In this document: positions 6,724 through 13,938 of the stretch, piece after piece
Position numbering within the stretch: the stretch's first letter is position 1
Layout: every line of letters begins with the position of its first letter
Assembly: GCA_035316325.1 (NCBI GenBank)
Contig: DATHJB010000002.1
Span: forward strand, 1 to 36,199
Source of the DNA: Acidimicrobiales bacterium
GTDB taxonomy: Bacteria; Actinomycetota; Acidimicrobiia; Acidimicrobiales; VFJN01
Direction: 5' to 3'
Length of the DNA: 36,199 nt
The notes under the pieces: generated by a model
Database searches by the model: none
The model's input: only the letters and a program-made list of their open reading frames with translations
Told to the model about the DNA's origin: nothing
Position numbers and translations under genes: made by a program

Positions 6724-7164
6724 ATGATCGCCCAGCTCACCAGACCCAACGACGAACGAGACGAAGCACCCGACAGTCCCACCGGCGACGAGCTGGACTG
6801 GGCCGACGAGAACCCCATCTCGCCCGAGCTCGCCGCCACCGAGCACGGCTGGTGGGCCCATGCCCGCTGCAACGACGGCGGGGGTCAGCTCAACGAGCTG
6901 TTCTTCAGCGACGAGCTGCAGGACATCGCTCGGGCCAAGCACATCTGCGCCACGTGCCCGGCCCTGATCCCCTGCCTCGAGGGCGCCCTGGAGCGGCGTG
7001 AGCCGTGGGGCGTCTGGGGTGGTCAGCTCTTCCTCAACGGGAAGATCCTGGCCAGCAAGCGGCGTCGGGGTCGGCCCCCGAAGCACGCCCGCCCCGAGGA
7101 CCAGCTCCCGGACATCCCCATCCCGGAGCACCTGCAGGACGTGGCGGTGGTCCGCATCGCCTAG
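6724..7164 (+). CDS. whiB7: WhiB7/WblC-type transcription activator
   Basis: 146 aa iron-sulfur regulator. The four cluster-binding cysteines are C49, C75, C78 and C84 (C...CATCPALIPC). The sigma-binding loop is EPWGVWGG (93-100), and a C-terminal AT-hook RRRGRPPK lies at 113-120. The AT-hook is the hallmark of the WhiB7/WblC subfamily, which works with the primary sigma factor to switch on intrinsic antibiotic-resistance genes when translation is inhibited. About 45 acidic residues precede the first cysteine and an acidic tail of about 25 follows the AT-hook, so it is longer than mycobacterial WhiB7. Start ATG 6724 has a strong AGGGGGAAGGG ribosome binding site. A start at 6673 is possible but lacks one. 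The gene stands alone behind an attenuated leader. Confidence 0.88.
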   Translation: MIAQLTRPNDERDEAPDSPTGDELDWADENPISPELAATEHGWWAHARCNDGGGQLNELFFSDELQDIARAKHICATCPALIPCLEGALERREPWGVWGGQLFLNGKILASKRRRGRPPKHARPEDQLPDIPIPEHLQDVAVVRIA

Positions 7165-7183
7165 CGGAACCGCCACTCAGGTC

Positions 7184-7229
7184 GCGGGCCGATGGTGCAG
7201 CCCCTCCCCCCTGCGCACCATCGGCCCGC
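7184..7229. terminator. 15-bp hairpin with C-rich loop after whiB7
   Basis: GCGGGCCGATGGTGC (7184-7198) pairs perfectly with GCACCATCGGCCCGC (7215-7229). The 16-nt loop contains CCCCTCCCCCC. No T run follows. Most simply this is the whiB7 terminator; the loop could also pair with G-rich ribosome binding sites. Confidence 0.65.
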
Positions 7230-7289
7230 CAGGCCGGTAGCCATCAGGCCGATCGGCGCGGGGAGAGCCGTCACCAGGCGCAACTGCCA

Positions 7290-7335
7290 CCGGCCGAGGC
7301 TCTAAATCGGCCGGAGGCGGCGGCGTCAGCCGCCT
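7290..7335. terminator. two adjacent hairpins between convergent genes
   Basis: CCGGCCGA / TCGGCCGG (7290-7297 with 7307-7314) is directly followed by AGGCGGC / GCCGCCT (7315-7321 with 7329-7335). They lie just past the stop codon of the minus-strand RemA-like gene, and the second would be met first by its transcript. Confidence 0.45.
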
Positions 7336-7346
7336 TGCCGCAGGCA

Positions 7347-7688
7347 CTAGGAAGCGGGTCCGGTGGTTGCGTCGAGCAGCCGCCGGGCCCTCCGGCCCAG
7401 GTCGCCGAGGTCGACCCGGCCGGCCTCGGCCGCCTTGGCCAGGCGCTCCGCCAGGTCGAGGGCGTCGTCCAGGATGGGGACCTGGGCCGCGGCGTCCTGG
7501 CCCATGTCGTGGAGGATCGTGCGCTCGGTGCGGGAGGCGACGATCGGCTCGGTGATCCCCTCGACCCACACCCGGGTGCGTCGCCCGTCGCCGCGCTCAC
7601 CGCCCCGGAGCGGCTCCAGGGCGTAGATGCGGTCGACCCGGGCGAACTTGCCGAATCCGAGGGAGACCATGCGGGGCTCGGCGGCCAT
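7347..7688 (-). CDS. RemA/DUF370-like protein with C-terminal extension
   Basis: 113 aa. Residues about 7-57 (MVSLGFGKFARVDRIYALEP...GRRTRVWVEGITEPIVASRTERTIL) follow the RemA/DUF370 pattern: the GFG...R turn, a hydrophobic strand, and the GRRTR segment that in RemA lines the DNA-binding surface of a ring-shaped oligomer. In Bacillus RemA activates biofilm matrix and osmoprotectant genes. About 45 predominantly helical residues follow (DDALDLAERLAKAAEAGRVDLGDLGRRARRLL), absent from the compact Bacillus protein. A GATACT box lies 6 nt before ATG 7688; an internal ATG at 7670 is the alternative start. The usual gmk/rpoZ neighbours are missing, so its targets are unknown. Confidence 0.7.
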   Translation of the reverse strand: MAAEPRMVSLGFGKFARVDRIYALEPLRGGERGDGRRTRVWVEGITEPIVASRTERTILHDMGQDAAAQVPILDDALDLAERLAKAAEAGRVDLGDLGRRARRLLDATTGPAS

Positions 7689-7694
7689 GCAGGA

Positions 7695-7700
7695 AGTATC
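7695..7700 (-). promoter_or_regulatory. -10 box GATACT of the RemA-like gene
   Basis: GATACT on the minus strand, one base from TATACT, ends 6 nt before the ATG; no Shine-Dalgarno sequence follows. Confidence 0.45.
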
Positions 7701-7741
7701 CCCGCACGAACGACCGTTCCCACGTTCCGACGTGAGATCGT

Positions 7742-7761
7742 CACGCTCCCGCGTGAGCGTG
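7742..7761 (-). terminator. hairpin after the TauD-like gene
   Basis: CACGCTC (7742-7748) pairs with GAGCGTG (7755-7761) around a 6-nt loop, four bases past the stop codon of the minus-strand dioxygenase operon. There is no clear T run. Confidence 0.5.
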
Positions 7762-7765
7762 GGCG

Positions 7766-8647
7766 TCAGCGGGGTTCGTCGCCCCGGAGGGTCACCCGCT
7801 GGATCACCCGGTGCTCGTCGCCGAAGTCGCCGACGACCGCGTGCTGCGTGGCCCGGTTGTCCCAGAAGCCGATGTCGCCCTGGCTCCAGTGGTAGCGCAC
7901 CGTGTGCTCCGGCTTCACCGCGTGGGTGTAGAGGAAGGCGAGCAGCGCGTCGCTCTCGGCCCGGTCGAGCTCCTTGATGTGCGACGTGAAGCCGGGGTTC
8001 ACGAACAGGGTCTTGGCGCCGGTCTCCGGGTGCGTGCGCACGACCGGGTGCTCGACCGGCTCCAGCTTCAGCAGCTTCTCGCCCTCCCAGCGGCCCTCGC
8101 CCACGAGGTCGAGGATGCCCTTGAACTGGTCGCGGCCGTCGTGCACCGCGGTGAGTGTCTCGAGGAAGGCCTGCAGCGCCGGGCTGAGCGACGCGTACGC
8201 CGCCTGCTGGTCGGAGAACAGGGTGTCGCCGCCCGCCTCCGGCACCACGACGGCCCGCAGGATCGACCCGAGCGGCGGCCGCGGCACGAAGGTGACGTCG
8301 GTGTGCCAGGCGATGCCCCGGTAGCGGGTGCTGACGTCGCCGTAGGTGGAGTAGAGGTCGCGGGCCGCGGTGTAGTCGATCTGGAACACCTCGGGGTGGC
8401 CGTCGAGGCCCGGGATGACCGGGTGCCCCTCGGTCGGCTCGCCGAAGCGGGAGGCGAACGCCAGGTGCTCGGCCGGCTCCAGGTGCTGCTCGGGGAAGAA
8501 CACCACCTTGCGCTCGAGCCACACCCGGCGGACGGCGGCGACGGTCGCGTCGTCGAGGTGGCGCACGTCGAGACCGCGGATGACCGCGCCGATCGTGCCG
8601 GACAGCGGGACGACGTCGAGCTCGACGTCGATCTCGGTGATGGTCAC
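7766..8647 (-). CDS. TauD/TfdA-family 2-oxoglutarate dioxygenase
   Basis: 293 aa, Fe(II)- and 2-oxoglutarate-dependent oxygenase. The iron ligands are H115 and D117 in WHTDVTF and H269 in TQHAVVGDF; the 2-oxoglutarate arginine is R284 in RVIQRVTLRG. Together with the transporter genes upstream, the likely job is oxidative release of sulfite from taurine or an alkanesulfonate when sulfate is scarce. The family also includes enzymes for phenoxyacids, sulfate esters and phosphonates, so the substrate is open. Start GTG 8647 has a GGGAGGG ribosome binding site and overlaps the stop codon of the transporter ATPase (GTGA), showing coupled translation as the last gene of the operon. Confidence 0.88.
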   Translation of the reverse strand: MTITEIDVELDVVPLSGTIGAVIRGLDVRHLDDATVAAVRRVWLERKVVFFPEQHLEPAEHLAFASRFGEPTEGHPVIPGLDGHPEVFQIDYTAARDLYSTYGDVSTRYRGIAWHTDVTFVPRPPLGSILRAVVVPEAGGDTLFSDQQAAYASLSPALQAFLETLTAVHDGRDQFKGILDLVGEGRWEGEKLLKLEPVEHPVVRTHPETGAKTLFVNPGFTSHIKELDRAESDALLAFLYTHAVKPEHTVRYHWSQGDIGFWDNRATQHAVVGDFGDEHRVIQRVTLRGDEPR

Positions 8648-9363
8648 AGGTTCCCTCCCAGGGGTGATGGCTCTTCGACTCCGAGCTCGGTGAGCAGGCG
8701 CGCCCGCAGGACGACGAACCGGTCGTCGCTGCGGAGGCGGGGCGTGGGCACGTCGACGGGCACGTCGAGCGAGATGTGGCCGTCGGTGAGGACGAGCACC
8801 CGGTCGGCCAGCAGGATCGCCTCGTCGACGTCGTGGGTCACCAGCAGCACCGCCGGGCGGTGCCGGGCGCACAGCTCCTGCACCAGCGCGTGCATGCGCA
8901 GGCGGGTCAGGGCATCGAGCGCCCCGAAGGGCTCGTCGAGCAGCAGCAGGTCGGGGGCCCGCACCAGCGCCCGGGCCAGCGCGGCCCGCTGCCCCTCGCC
9001 GCCCGACAGCGTCTTGGGCCAGTCGTGCTCGTGGCCGGACAGCCCGACCTCGGCGATCGCGGCGCGCCCGCGGGCCTCGGCGTCGTCGCCCCGCAGCCCG
9101 AGCACGACGTTGCCGAGCACCGACATCCATGGGAGCAGTCGGGCGTCCTGGAAGCCGACGGCCCGTCGCACCGGCACGTGGGCGTCGCCCGCGGCCCCGC
9201 TGTCGAGCCCCGCGAGGATCCGCAGCAGCGTGGTCTTGCCCGACCCGCTCCGGCCCAGCAGCGCCACGAACTCGCCCGTGGCGATCTCGAGGTCGATGCC
9301 GCGCAGCACCGCCCGGTCGCCGAAGTCGCGGCGCAGCGCGTGGGTCAGCGTCCCGGTTGCCAC
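8644..9363 (-). CDS. ABC transporter ATPase, nitrate/sulfonate/taurine type
   Basis: 239 aa, energises uptake of an oxyanion such as a sulfonate. Walker A is GRSGSGKTT (37-45), the Q-loop is FQDARLLPW, the signature is LSGGEGQ (119-125), Walker B is LLLLDEPFGALD (139-150) and the switch histidine is in VTHDVDEA. The QDARLLPW form is typical of SsuB and TauB. It starts at GTG 9363 inside the 3' end of the permease gene (19-bp overlap) and its stop overlaps the dioxygenase start, so it is the third gene of a tight operon. Confidence 0.9.
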   Translation of the reverse strand: MATGTLTHALRRDFGDRAVLRGIDLEIATGEFVALLGRSGSGKTTLLRILAGLDSGAAGDAHVPVRRAVGFQDARLLPWMSVLGNVVLGLRGDDAEARGRAAIAEVGLSGHEHDWPKTLSGGEGQRAALARALVRAPDLLLLDEPFGALDALTRLRMHALVQELCARHRPAVLLVTHDVDEAILLADRVLVLTDGHISLDVPVDVPTPRLRSDDRFVVLRARLLTELGVEEPSPLGGNL

Positions 9364-10226
9364 CGCAGGAGCCTTCCTTCCAGGGCGCGGACGACGGCGT
9401 CCGACACCAGGCCGAGCACGGCGTAGACCACCAGGCAGACCACGATGACGTCGGTCTGGAAGAACGTCTGGGCCCGCACCATCAGGTAGCCGATGCCGCT
9501 GCTGGCGTTGATCTGCTCGGCGAACACCAGCAGCAGCCAGGCGACGCCGGTCGCCATCCGCAGGCCGACCAGGAAGCCGGCCCGGGCGCCGGGCAGCACC
9601 ACCCGGCGGAGGCGGTCGAAGCGGCCGAGGCCGAGGACGGTCGCCAGCTCCAGGTGCCCCGGGTCGATCGCCCGCACCGCGGCGCTGGTGTTGACGTAGA
9701 TCGGGAAGGCGACGCCCAGCACGATCATGGTGATCTTCGTGGTCTCGCCGACGCCCAGCCACACGATCAGCAGCGGCTGGAGGCCGAGGATCGGCACGAA
9801 GCGCAGCATCTGCATGTTGGCGTCGACCACGTCGTCGCCGACCCGGGACAGCCCGGCCACGAGCGCCAGCGCCGTGCCCAGCGGGATGCCGAGGCCCAGG
9901 CCCCAGCCGACCCGCTGCAGCGACGCCCACAGTGCCTCGGCGAGGGTGCCGTCGCGGGCCAGGTCCCAGCCGACGGTCAGCACCGCGGACGGCGCCGCCA
10001 GGATGTCGGGCCGCAGCCACCCGGCCGCGGCCGCCAGCTCCCACAGGGCCAGCAGCAACGCCACGCCGGCCAGCCGCTCGACGCCCTTGGGGAGCCGTCG
10101 ACGTCGGGCGTCCACCTCCCCGGCGGGGCGGGTGGGCAGGCGGATCAGCTCGGGGGCGGCGGGATGCAGGTCGACGAGGTCGGCCACCTCCACCACGTCG
10201 GTCTCGGGCGAGCGGAGGTCGGTCAT
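9345..10226 (-). CDS. ABC transporter permease, SsuC/TauC type
   Basis: 293 aa inner-membrane permease of the BPD_transp_1 family. After an N-terminal cytoplasmic stretch of about 50 residues it has about six membrane segments. The ATPase-coupling EAA loop is seen around LELATVLGLGRFDRLRRVVLPGARAGFLVGLRMATGVAW, which matches the sulfonate/nitrate/taurine group. ATG 10226 overlaps the stop codon of the substrate-binding protein (ATGA). The N-terminal extension before the first membrane segment is longer than usual. Confidence 0.9.
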   Translation of the reverse strand: MTDLRSPETDVVEVADLVDLHPAAPELIRLPTRPAGEVDARRRRLPKGVERLAGVALLLALWELAAAAGWLRPDILAAPSAVLTVGWDLARDGTLAEALWASLQRVGWGLGLGIPLGTALALVAGLSRVGDDVVDANMQMLRFVPILGLQPLLIVWLGVGETTKITMIVLGVAFPIYVNTSAAVRAIDPGHLELATVLGLGRFDRLRRVVLPGARAGFLVGLRMATGVAWLLLVFAEQINASSGIGYLMVRAQTFFQTDVIVVCLVVYAVLGLVSDAVVRALEGRLLRWQPGR

Positions 10227-11287
10227 CCGGACTGGGCCTCCTCGACGAGGTCGCGGAAGCGGACGTCGAACTCGGCGGACACGTCGACCGCCTCGGGGAC
10301 CTGGCCGGCGGCGACGAACAGGTCGGCGAGCGCCTGCTGCTGGTCCTCGATGTCGCCGGGGAGCTCGATGAAGGAGCCGACGCCCTGGGCCTCCACGATC
10401 TCGGCGGCCCGCTCCGGCGTGAGGCCGTACTGGTCGACGTACACCGCCTGCGCCACCCCGTCGGGGTTCGCCCGCAGGTAGGTGAAGGCCCGCACCAGCC
10501 GGGCCGTGTAGTCGGCGAGCGCCGCGGTCTTGGCGTCGTCGGCGAGCGTGGCGGCGCTGGCGATGAGGAACGACGACCGGTCGGTGATCTCGTCGGCGCT
10601 GTCGACCACCGGGGCCGTCGGGTTGGACGCCAGGTAGACGCTGGTGAGGGGCTCCACCGAGATGGCGGAGTCGGCGGAGCCGCCCGACAGCGCCGAGCCG
10701 ACCTGGGTGAGGGGCACGTCGACGGTGGTCACGTCGGCCGGGTCGACGCCGGCCGCGTCGAGTGCCTGCAGCAGCGCCGCCTCGGCCGCGGTGCCCCGCT
10801 GGTAGGCGACGCTCCTGCCCGCCAGGTCCTCCCAGCCCTGGATCTCCTCCTCGCCGGGTGCGGTGACCAGCCGGTAGGAGCCGTTCTCGCTGGCCCATCC
10901 GGCCACGGCGACGATGTCCTGCCCCTGGGCCTGGGCGAAGATCAGCGGCGTGCTGCCGACGAAGCCGGTGTCGACGGCCCCGCCCTGGAACGCCTGCAGC
11001 ATCGGCGGCCCGCCCACGAACGACGAGTACTCGACCTCGTAGCCGAGGTCCTGGTCCTCCCCCGCCAGCGACAGGATGGTCTGGAGGTACTCGAGCTGGT
11101 CGCCGACGCGCAGCGTGGTGCCGGCGGGGATCGACTCGGGCACCGCGACCTGTTCGACGTCGGTGGCGGCGTCGGACGGCGTGTCGTCCTCGGGCCGCGT
11201 CGACGCCTCGTCGCTGCAGGCCGTCGCCAGCAACGACGCCGCCGTCAGGATCGCCCCCAGGAGCCCCAGCGTGGATCTGTTCCGCAC
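10223..11287 (-). CDS. substrate-binding lipoprotein of sulfonate/nitrate/taurine ABC transporter
   Basis: 354 aa, NMT1/THI5-like binding protein that delivers substrate to the permease. It begins with a lipoprotein signal (STLGLLGAILTAASLLATAC, modification at the Cys), then a Thr/Asp-rich linker. Typical segments are GTTLRVGDQLEYLQTILSLAG, VDTGFVGSTPLIFAQAQGQDIVAVAG and GRSVAYQRGTAAEAALLQAL. It is the first gene of the four-gene operon. Start GTG 11287 is chosen because it begins the signal peptide; a GGGAAAGGGCGGGG stretch upstream could act as ribosome binding site. A tandem 9-bp repeat lies 24 nt before the start. Confidence 0.88.
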   Translation of the reverse strand: MRNRSTLGLLGAILTAASLLATACSDEASTRPEDDTPSDAATDVEQVAVPESIPAGTTLRVGDQLEYLQTILSLAGEDQDLGYEVEYSSFVGGPPMLQAFQGGAVDTGFVGSTPLIFAQAQGQDIVAVAGWASENGSYRLVTAPGEEEIQGWEDLAGRSVAYQRGTAAEAALLQALDAAGVDPADVTTVDVPLTQVGSALSGGSADSAISVEPLTSVYLASNPTAPVVDSADEITDRSSFLIASAATLADDAKTAALADYTARLVRAFTYLRANPDGVAQAVYVDQYGLTPERAAEIVEAQGVGSFIELPGDIEDQQQALADLFVAAGQVPEAVDVSAEFDVRFRDLVEEAQSG

Positions 11288-11310
11288 ACCCCGCCCTTTC
11301 CCTAAAAGAT

Positions 11311-11328
11311 GATCAACTCGATCAACTT
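11311..11328. repeat. tandem 9-bp direct repeat before the sulfonate-type operon
   Basis: GATCAACTC followed at once by GATCAACTT. It is AT-rich relative to its surroundings and sits just upstream of the binding-protein gene, where a regulator could bind two sites on adjacent turns. No regulator gene is adjacent. Confidence 0.45.
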
Positions 11329-11352
11329 TACAGGGAACACGGGAAGCTGCAA

Positions 11353-12831
11353 CTACTCCTCGGCTTGCGACCGCTGGAGGCTGGTTTGGTGGAGGCCGTA
11401 CCAGACGTCGACGGTGTCGAGGCCGGCGGGCACCGCGACGAGCGTGAAGCTCCACTCGCCCGAGGTCGCGGCCTCCGAGCCGGGCAGCGGTTCAGGGACG
11501 GTGACGGGGAGGGCAGGGCTCGGCCGCGACACCACGGGCGTCACGCCGCTCGACACCGCAGCGGCGTACCAGGTGTCGCCCACCACGAACCCGGTGGACA
11601 AAGAGCTGCCGAAGGCGACGTCCGCCGGGCAGATGCGGGTGCCGCCGGCAGGTTGCAGGCACAGGATGGCCATCGCGCTGGTGCCGCGCACCTCCAGGCG
11701 GGCGTCGCCCAGCTCGGCCGAGGCGACGAGATCCTGCCCACCGACCCGGTCCCGGACGGCCTCGCGCAGCTGCGTGAGCTCGCCGGCCGCGACGGCCTCC
11801 ACGCTGTCGGCGACCCGCACCAGCGTGGCCCGGTCGACGGCGGTGGCGTTGGCGTCGACCCAGAGCCTCCGGCCGTCGGGCCAGTCGCGCCGCACGGTCC
11901 CGTAGCGGGGGTCGTACGACTCGAGGACACCGTCCTCACCGCGGTCCGCGTGGAGCCAGGTCCGCAGGTAGCTCGACGAGATGCCGCCCCCGGTGGCCGT
12001 CGTCGTGTGCACCTCCAGCTGCCGACCCTCCCCGGGGGCGAGGCTCAGAGCAGCGTCGAGGTAGAGGAACCGGGCGCTCAGCACCGTGCCCCCGGCGGGC
12101 GCCGGCGAGGTCTCGCCGAGGAGGTCCAGGTCACCACTCGACTGAGGCGCGAACCCGACCAGCCGATCGTCCGACCGCCACGTCAGCCCGTCGAGGAACG
12201 CGACGGTCTCCTCCAGGCCGATCCCGACGAACGACGCGCTGACGTTGACGTCGTCCTCGTACCAGCTGAGCGTCGACGTGGTGTCGGGGAACTCCTTCGC
12301 CGGCATCAGGTCAGCCTGGATGCCGCGCACGGTGGTGGGGCTCGCGCCGACAGGCAAGCCACCCTCGCCGTACTGGATCCACACGTGCACGGCACCGTCG
12401 GCCGTGCCCCCGCCCCGGCCGAAGAGCTGTTCGAGGCCGATCCCGGCCGAATCCGAGGGCGACTGCTCCCAGGTCACGGCCCACAGGGTGAGGTCGTCGG
12501 GCGACCACGACGGTGCGAGCACCCCGTCCACGCCCGACTCCGCCTCCGTCGTCGTCGTCGAGGCCGCGGTGGAGGTCGTCCCGCCGTCGTCGGACCCCCG
12601 TCGGAGCGCGACGACCGCCGCGGCACCGAGCACCGCCACGACCGCGACGGCGGCGATGCCGAGGACCAGCCGGCCGCGCGACCGCGGGGTGAGCGACAGC
12701 GGCATCGCCTCGGCGGCACGGGTCACCGGGCGATCGGCGTCGAACGGGCCGGGACGCACTGTGACCTGGTCGGCCTTGGCCCGGAGGGTGGACCGGACAC
12801 GTGTCGCCATGGGCTCTCTGCGGGGGCTCAT
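11353..12831 (-). CDS. single-pass membrane protein coupled to an ECF sigma factor
   Basis: 492 aa, no family recognised. A basic N-terminal cytoplasmic part of about 52 residues (RVRSTLRAKADQV...) is followed by one membrane segment (about 53-76), a Ser/Thr linker (TTSTAASTTTTEAES) and a 390-residue extracytoplasmic domain rich in beta-like stretches. That domain has two cysteines close together (ILCLQPAGGTRIC). The start ATG overlaps the stop codon of the sigma gene (ATGA). The topology fits an anti-sigma or co-sensing role: cytoplasmic tail near the sigma factor, large outside sensor. I see no zinc-binding HxxxCxxC anti-sigma motif in the tail, so this remains inference from position and topology. 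Confidence 0.75.
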   Translation of the reverse strand: MSPRREPMATRVRSTLRAKADQVTVRPGPFDADRPVTRAAEAMPLSLTPRSRGRLVLGIAAVAVVAVLGAAAVVALRRGSDDGGTTSTAASTTTTEAESGVDGVLAPSWSPDDLTLWAVTWEQSPSDSAGIGLEQLFGRGGGTADGAVHVWIQYGEGGLPVGASPTTVRGIQADLMPAKEFPDTTSTLSWYEDDVNVSASFVGIGLEETVAFLDGLTWRSDDRLVGFAPQSSGDLDLLGETSPAPAGGTVLSARFLYLDAALSLAPGEGRQLEVHTTTATGGGISSSYLRTWLHADRGEDGVLESYDPRYGTVRRDWPDGRRLWVDANATAVDRATLVRVADSVEAVAAGELTQLREAVRDRVGGQDLVASAELGDARLEVRGTSAMAILCLQPAGGTRICPADVAFGSSLSTGFVVGDTWYAAAVSSGVTPVVSRPSPALPVTVPEPLPGSEAATSGEWSFTLVAVPAGLDTVDVWYGLHQTSLQRSQAEE

Positions 12832-13307
12832 CGACTCACCTCACGTCGTAGGTCGGCCAGCGCCCGGCGGGTGCGGCTGCGGACGGTCGCGGCGGAGCAA
12901 CCGAGGAGCTCGGCGATGGCGCGGTGCGACAGGTCCTCGTAGAACCGCAGGACGAGGACGGTCTGCCGCTCCTGCCGGAGCCGCCCGATCGCCGTCCAGG
13001 TCTCGTCCAGCTCGGGCTCCCCAAGGGCGCCGGGGTCGAACGTCCCGGCCAGCCGGCGCCGCTCCAGGTCCTGCCGGCGCTGCCACGTGATCGCCATCCG
13101 CACCACCGCCGTGCGCAGCCAGCCGGCCGGGGTCACCACCGCGTCGAAGTACTCGTAGAGGCGCACGAAAGCGTCCTGCGTCAGCTCCTCGGCGACCTCA
13201 CGGGAGCGCACCAGCAGGTACGCGAGCCGGGTGACCGCCTCGTACTCCTCCTCGTAGACGACCTCGAACGAGACCTCGGGCACCGGTGCCCGCCTGTCGA
13301 GCAGCAT
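12828..13307 (-). CDS. ECF RNA polymerase sigma factor (SigE-like group)
   Basis: 159 aa alternative sigma factor. Region 2 spans about residues 17-78 (EEEYEAVTRLAYLLVRSREVAEELTQDAF...WLRTAVVRMAI), which binds the -10 element and core polymerase. Region 4 spans about 102-156 (TAIGRLRQERQTVLVLRFYEDLSHRAIAELLGCSAATVRSRTRRAL), with the helix-turn-helix for the -35. It resembles the actinobacterial SigE-type family often annotated as SigE70-like. ATG 13307 is preceded by AAGGGGG at good spacing. It is divergent from the thiol-redox genes and coupled to the downstream membrane protein. Its target promoters are unknown. Confidence 0.9.
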   Translation of the reverse strand: MLLDRRAPVPEVSFEVVYEEEYEAVTRLAYLLVRSREVAEELTQDAFVRLYEYFDAVVTPAGWLRTAVVRMAITWQRRQDLERRRLAGTFDPGALGEPELDETWTAIGRLRQERQTVLVLRFYEDLSHRAIAELLGCSAATVRSRTRRALADLRREVSR

Positions 13308-13401
13308 CAGCGCCCCCTTGCTCCCGACGTCGCCATCATCATGAAAGACGACGAGCTCGGGTGTTGCGTGCCCAGATTCCTGTCGGCCGGGGCCGGGTCG
13401 G

Positions 13402-13407
13402 TACCGT
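13402..13407 (+). promoter_or_regulatory. -10 box TACCGT, leaderless start of tlpA-like gene
   Basis: TACCGT is followed by CGGGGG and then the ATG at 13414. The six Gs-rich bases could also act as a very close ribosome binding site. Confidence 0.45.
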
Positions 13408-13413
13408 CGGGGG

Positions 13414-13938
13414 ATGGTGTCCCGCCGGGTCCCCCGTCCGGTGTTGGTGGGCGCTACCGTGCTGGTGGTCGCCGCGGTGGTCGCGCTCGTGGCGTTCCGG
13501 GGCGAGGCCGACGACGGCCCGTCGCCCGACGAGGTGCGCGCCGTCGAGCTGGGCGCGCTCGGCGACGGCGCCCCTGTCCGGCTGGGCGACCTGCTCACCG
13601 ACGGACCGGTGGTGGTCAACTTCTTCGCCGAGTGGTGCCAGCCGTGCCGACAGGAGATGCCCGCCTTCGAGCGCGTCCACCAGGAGCGGGGCGACGACGT
13701 GACCATCGTCGGCGTCTCGATCGACCACCAGGCCCGCCGCGGGCTGGAGGTGGTCGACGAGACCGGTGTCACCTACCCGACGTACGCCGACCCGACCGGC
13801 GAGGTGCTCGCGCTGTTCGAGGGCACCCAGATGCCGACCACCGTGTTCGTCAACCCCGACGGCTCGGTCGCCGCCACCCACATGAGGGAGCTCGAAGCGG
13901 ACGACCTGCGGGCCGAGATCGACGAGCTGCTGGCGTGA
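13414..13938 (+). CDS. TlpA-like membrane-anchored thioredoxin
   Basis: 174 aa. An N-terminal membrane anchor (about 9-28, VPRPVLVGATVLVVAAVVALVAF) exposes a thioredoxin-like domain outside the membrane. The redox site is WCQPC (C75 and C78), preceded by VVVNFFAEW, with the cis-proline loop at QMPTTVFVNPDG. This is the TlpA/ResA type, which reduces disulfides in apocytochrome c, copper-binding oxidase subunits or other exported proteins. It is translationally coupled (GTGA) to the CcdA-like gene that would feed it electrons. Given the caa3 oxidase further along, a role in CuA or heme c maturation is plausible but not shown. Confidence 0.88.
   Translation: MVSRRVPRPVLVGATVLVVAAVVALVAFRGEADDGPSPDEVRAVELGALGDGAPVRLGDLLTDGPVVVNFFAEWCQPCRQEMPAFERVHQERGDDVTIVGVSIDHQARRGLEVVDETGVTYPTYADPTGEVLALFEGTQMPTTVFVNPDGSVAATHMRELEADDLRAEIDELLA

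Noticed and set aside
7264-7314. Possible riboswitch: AGAGCC (7264-7269) pairs with GGCTCT (7298-7303), with GGCGCAACTGCC inside, loosely like a glycine aptamer
   Set aside because: The conserved glycine-aptamer core is absent and no plus-strand gene follows; convergent terminator hairpins explain the pairing.
13340-13390. ECF-type promoter (GGAAT...CGTC on the minus strand) for autoregulation of the sigma gene
   Set aside because: The spacing is about 22 nt, too long for the usual 15-17 nt of ECF promoters, and the -35 is not the standard GGAAC.
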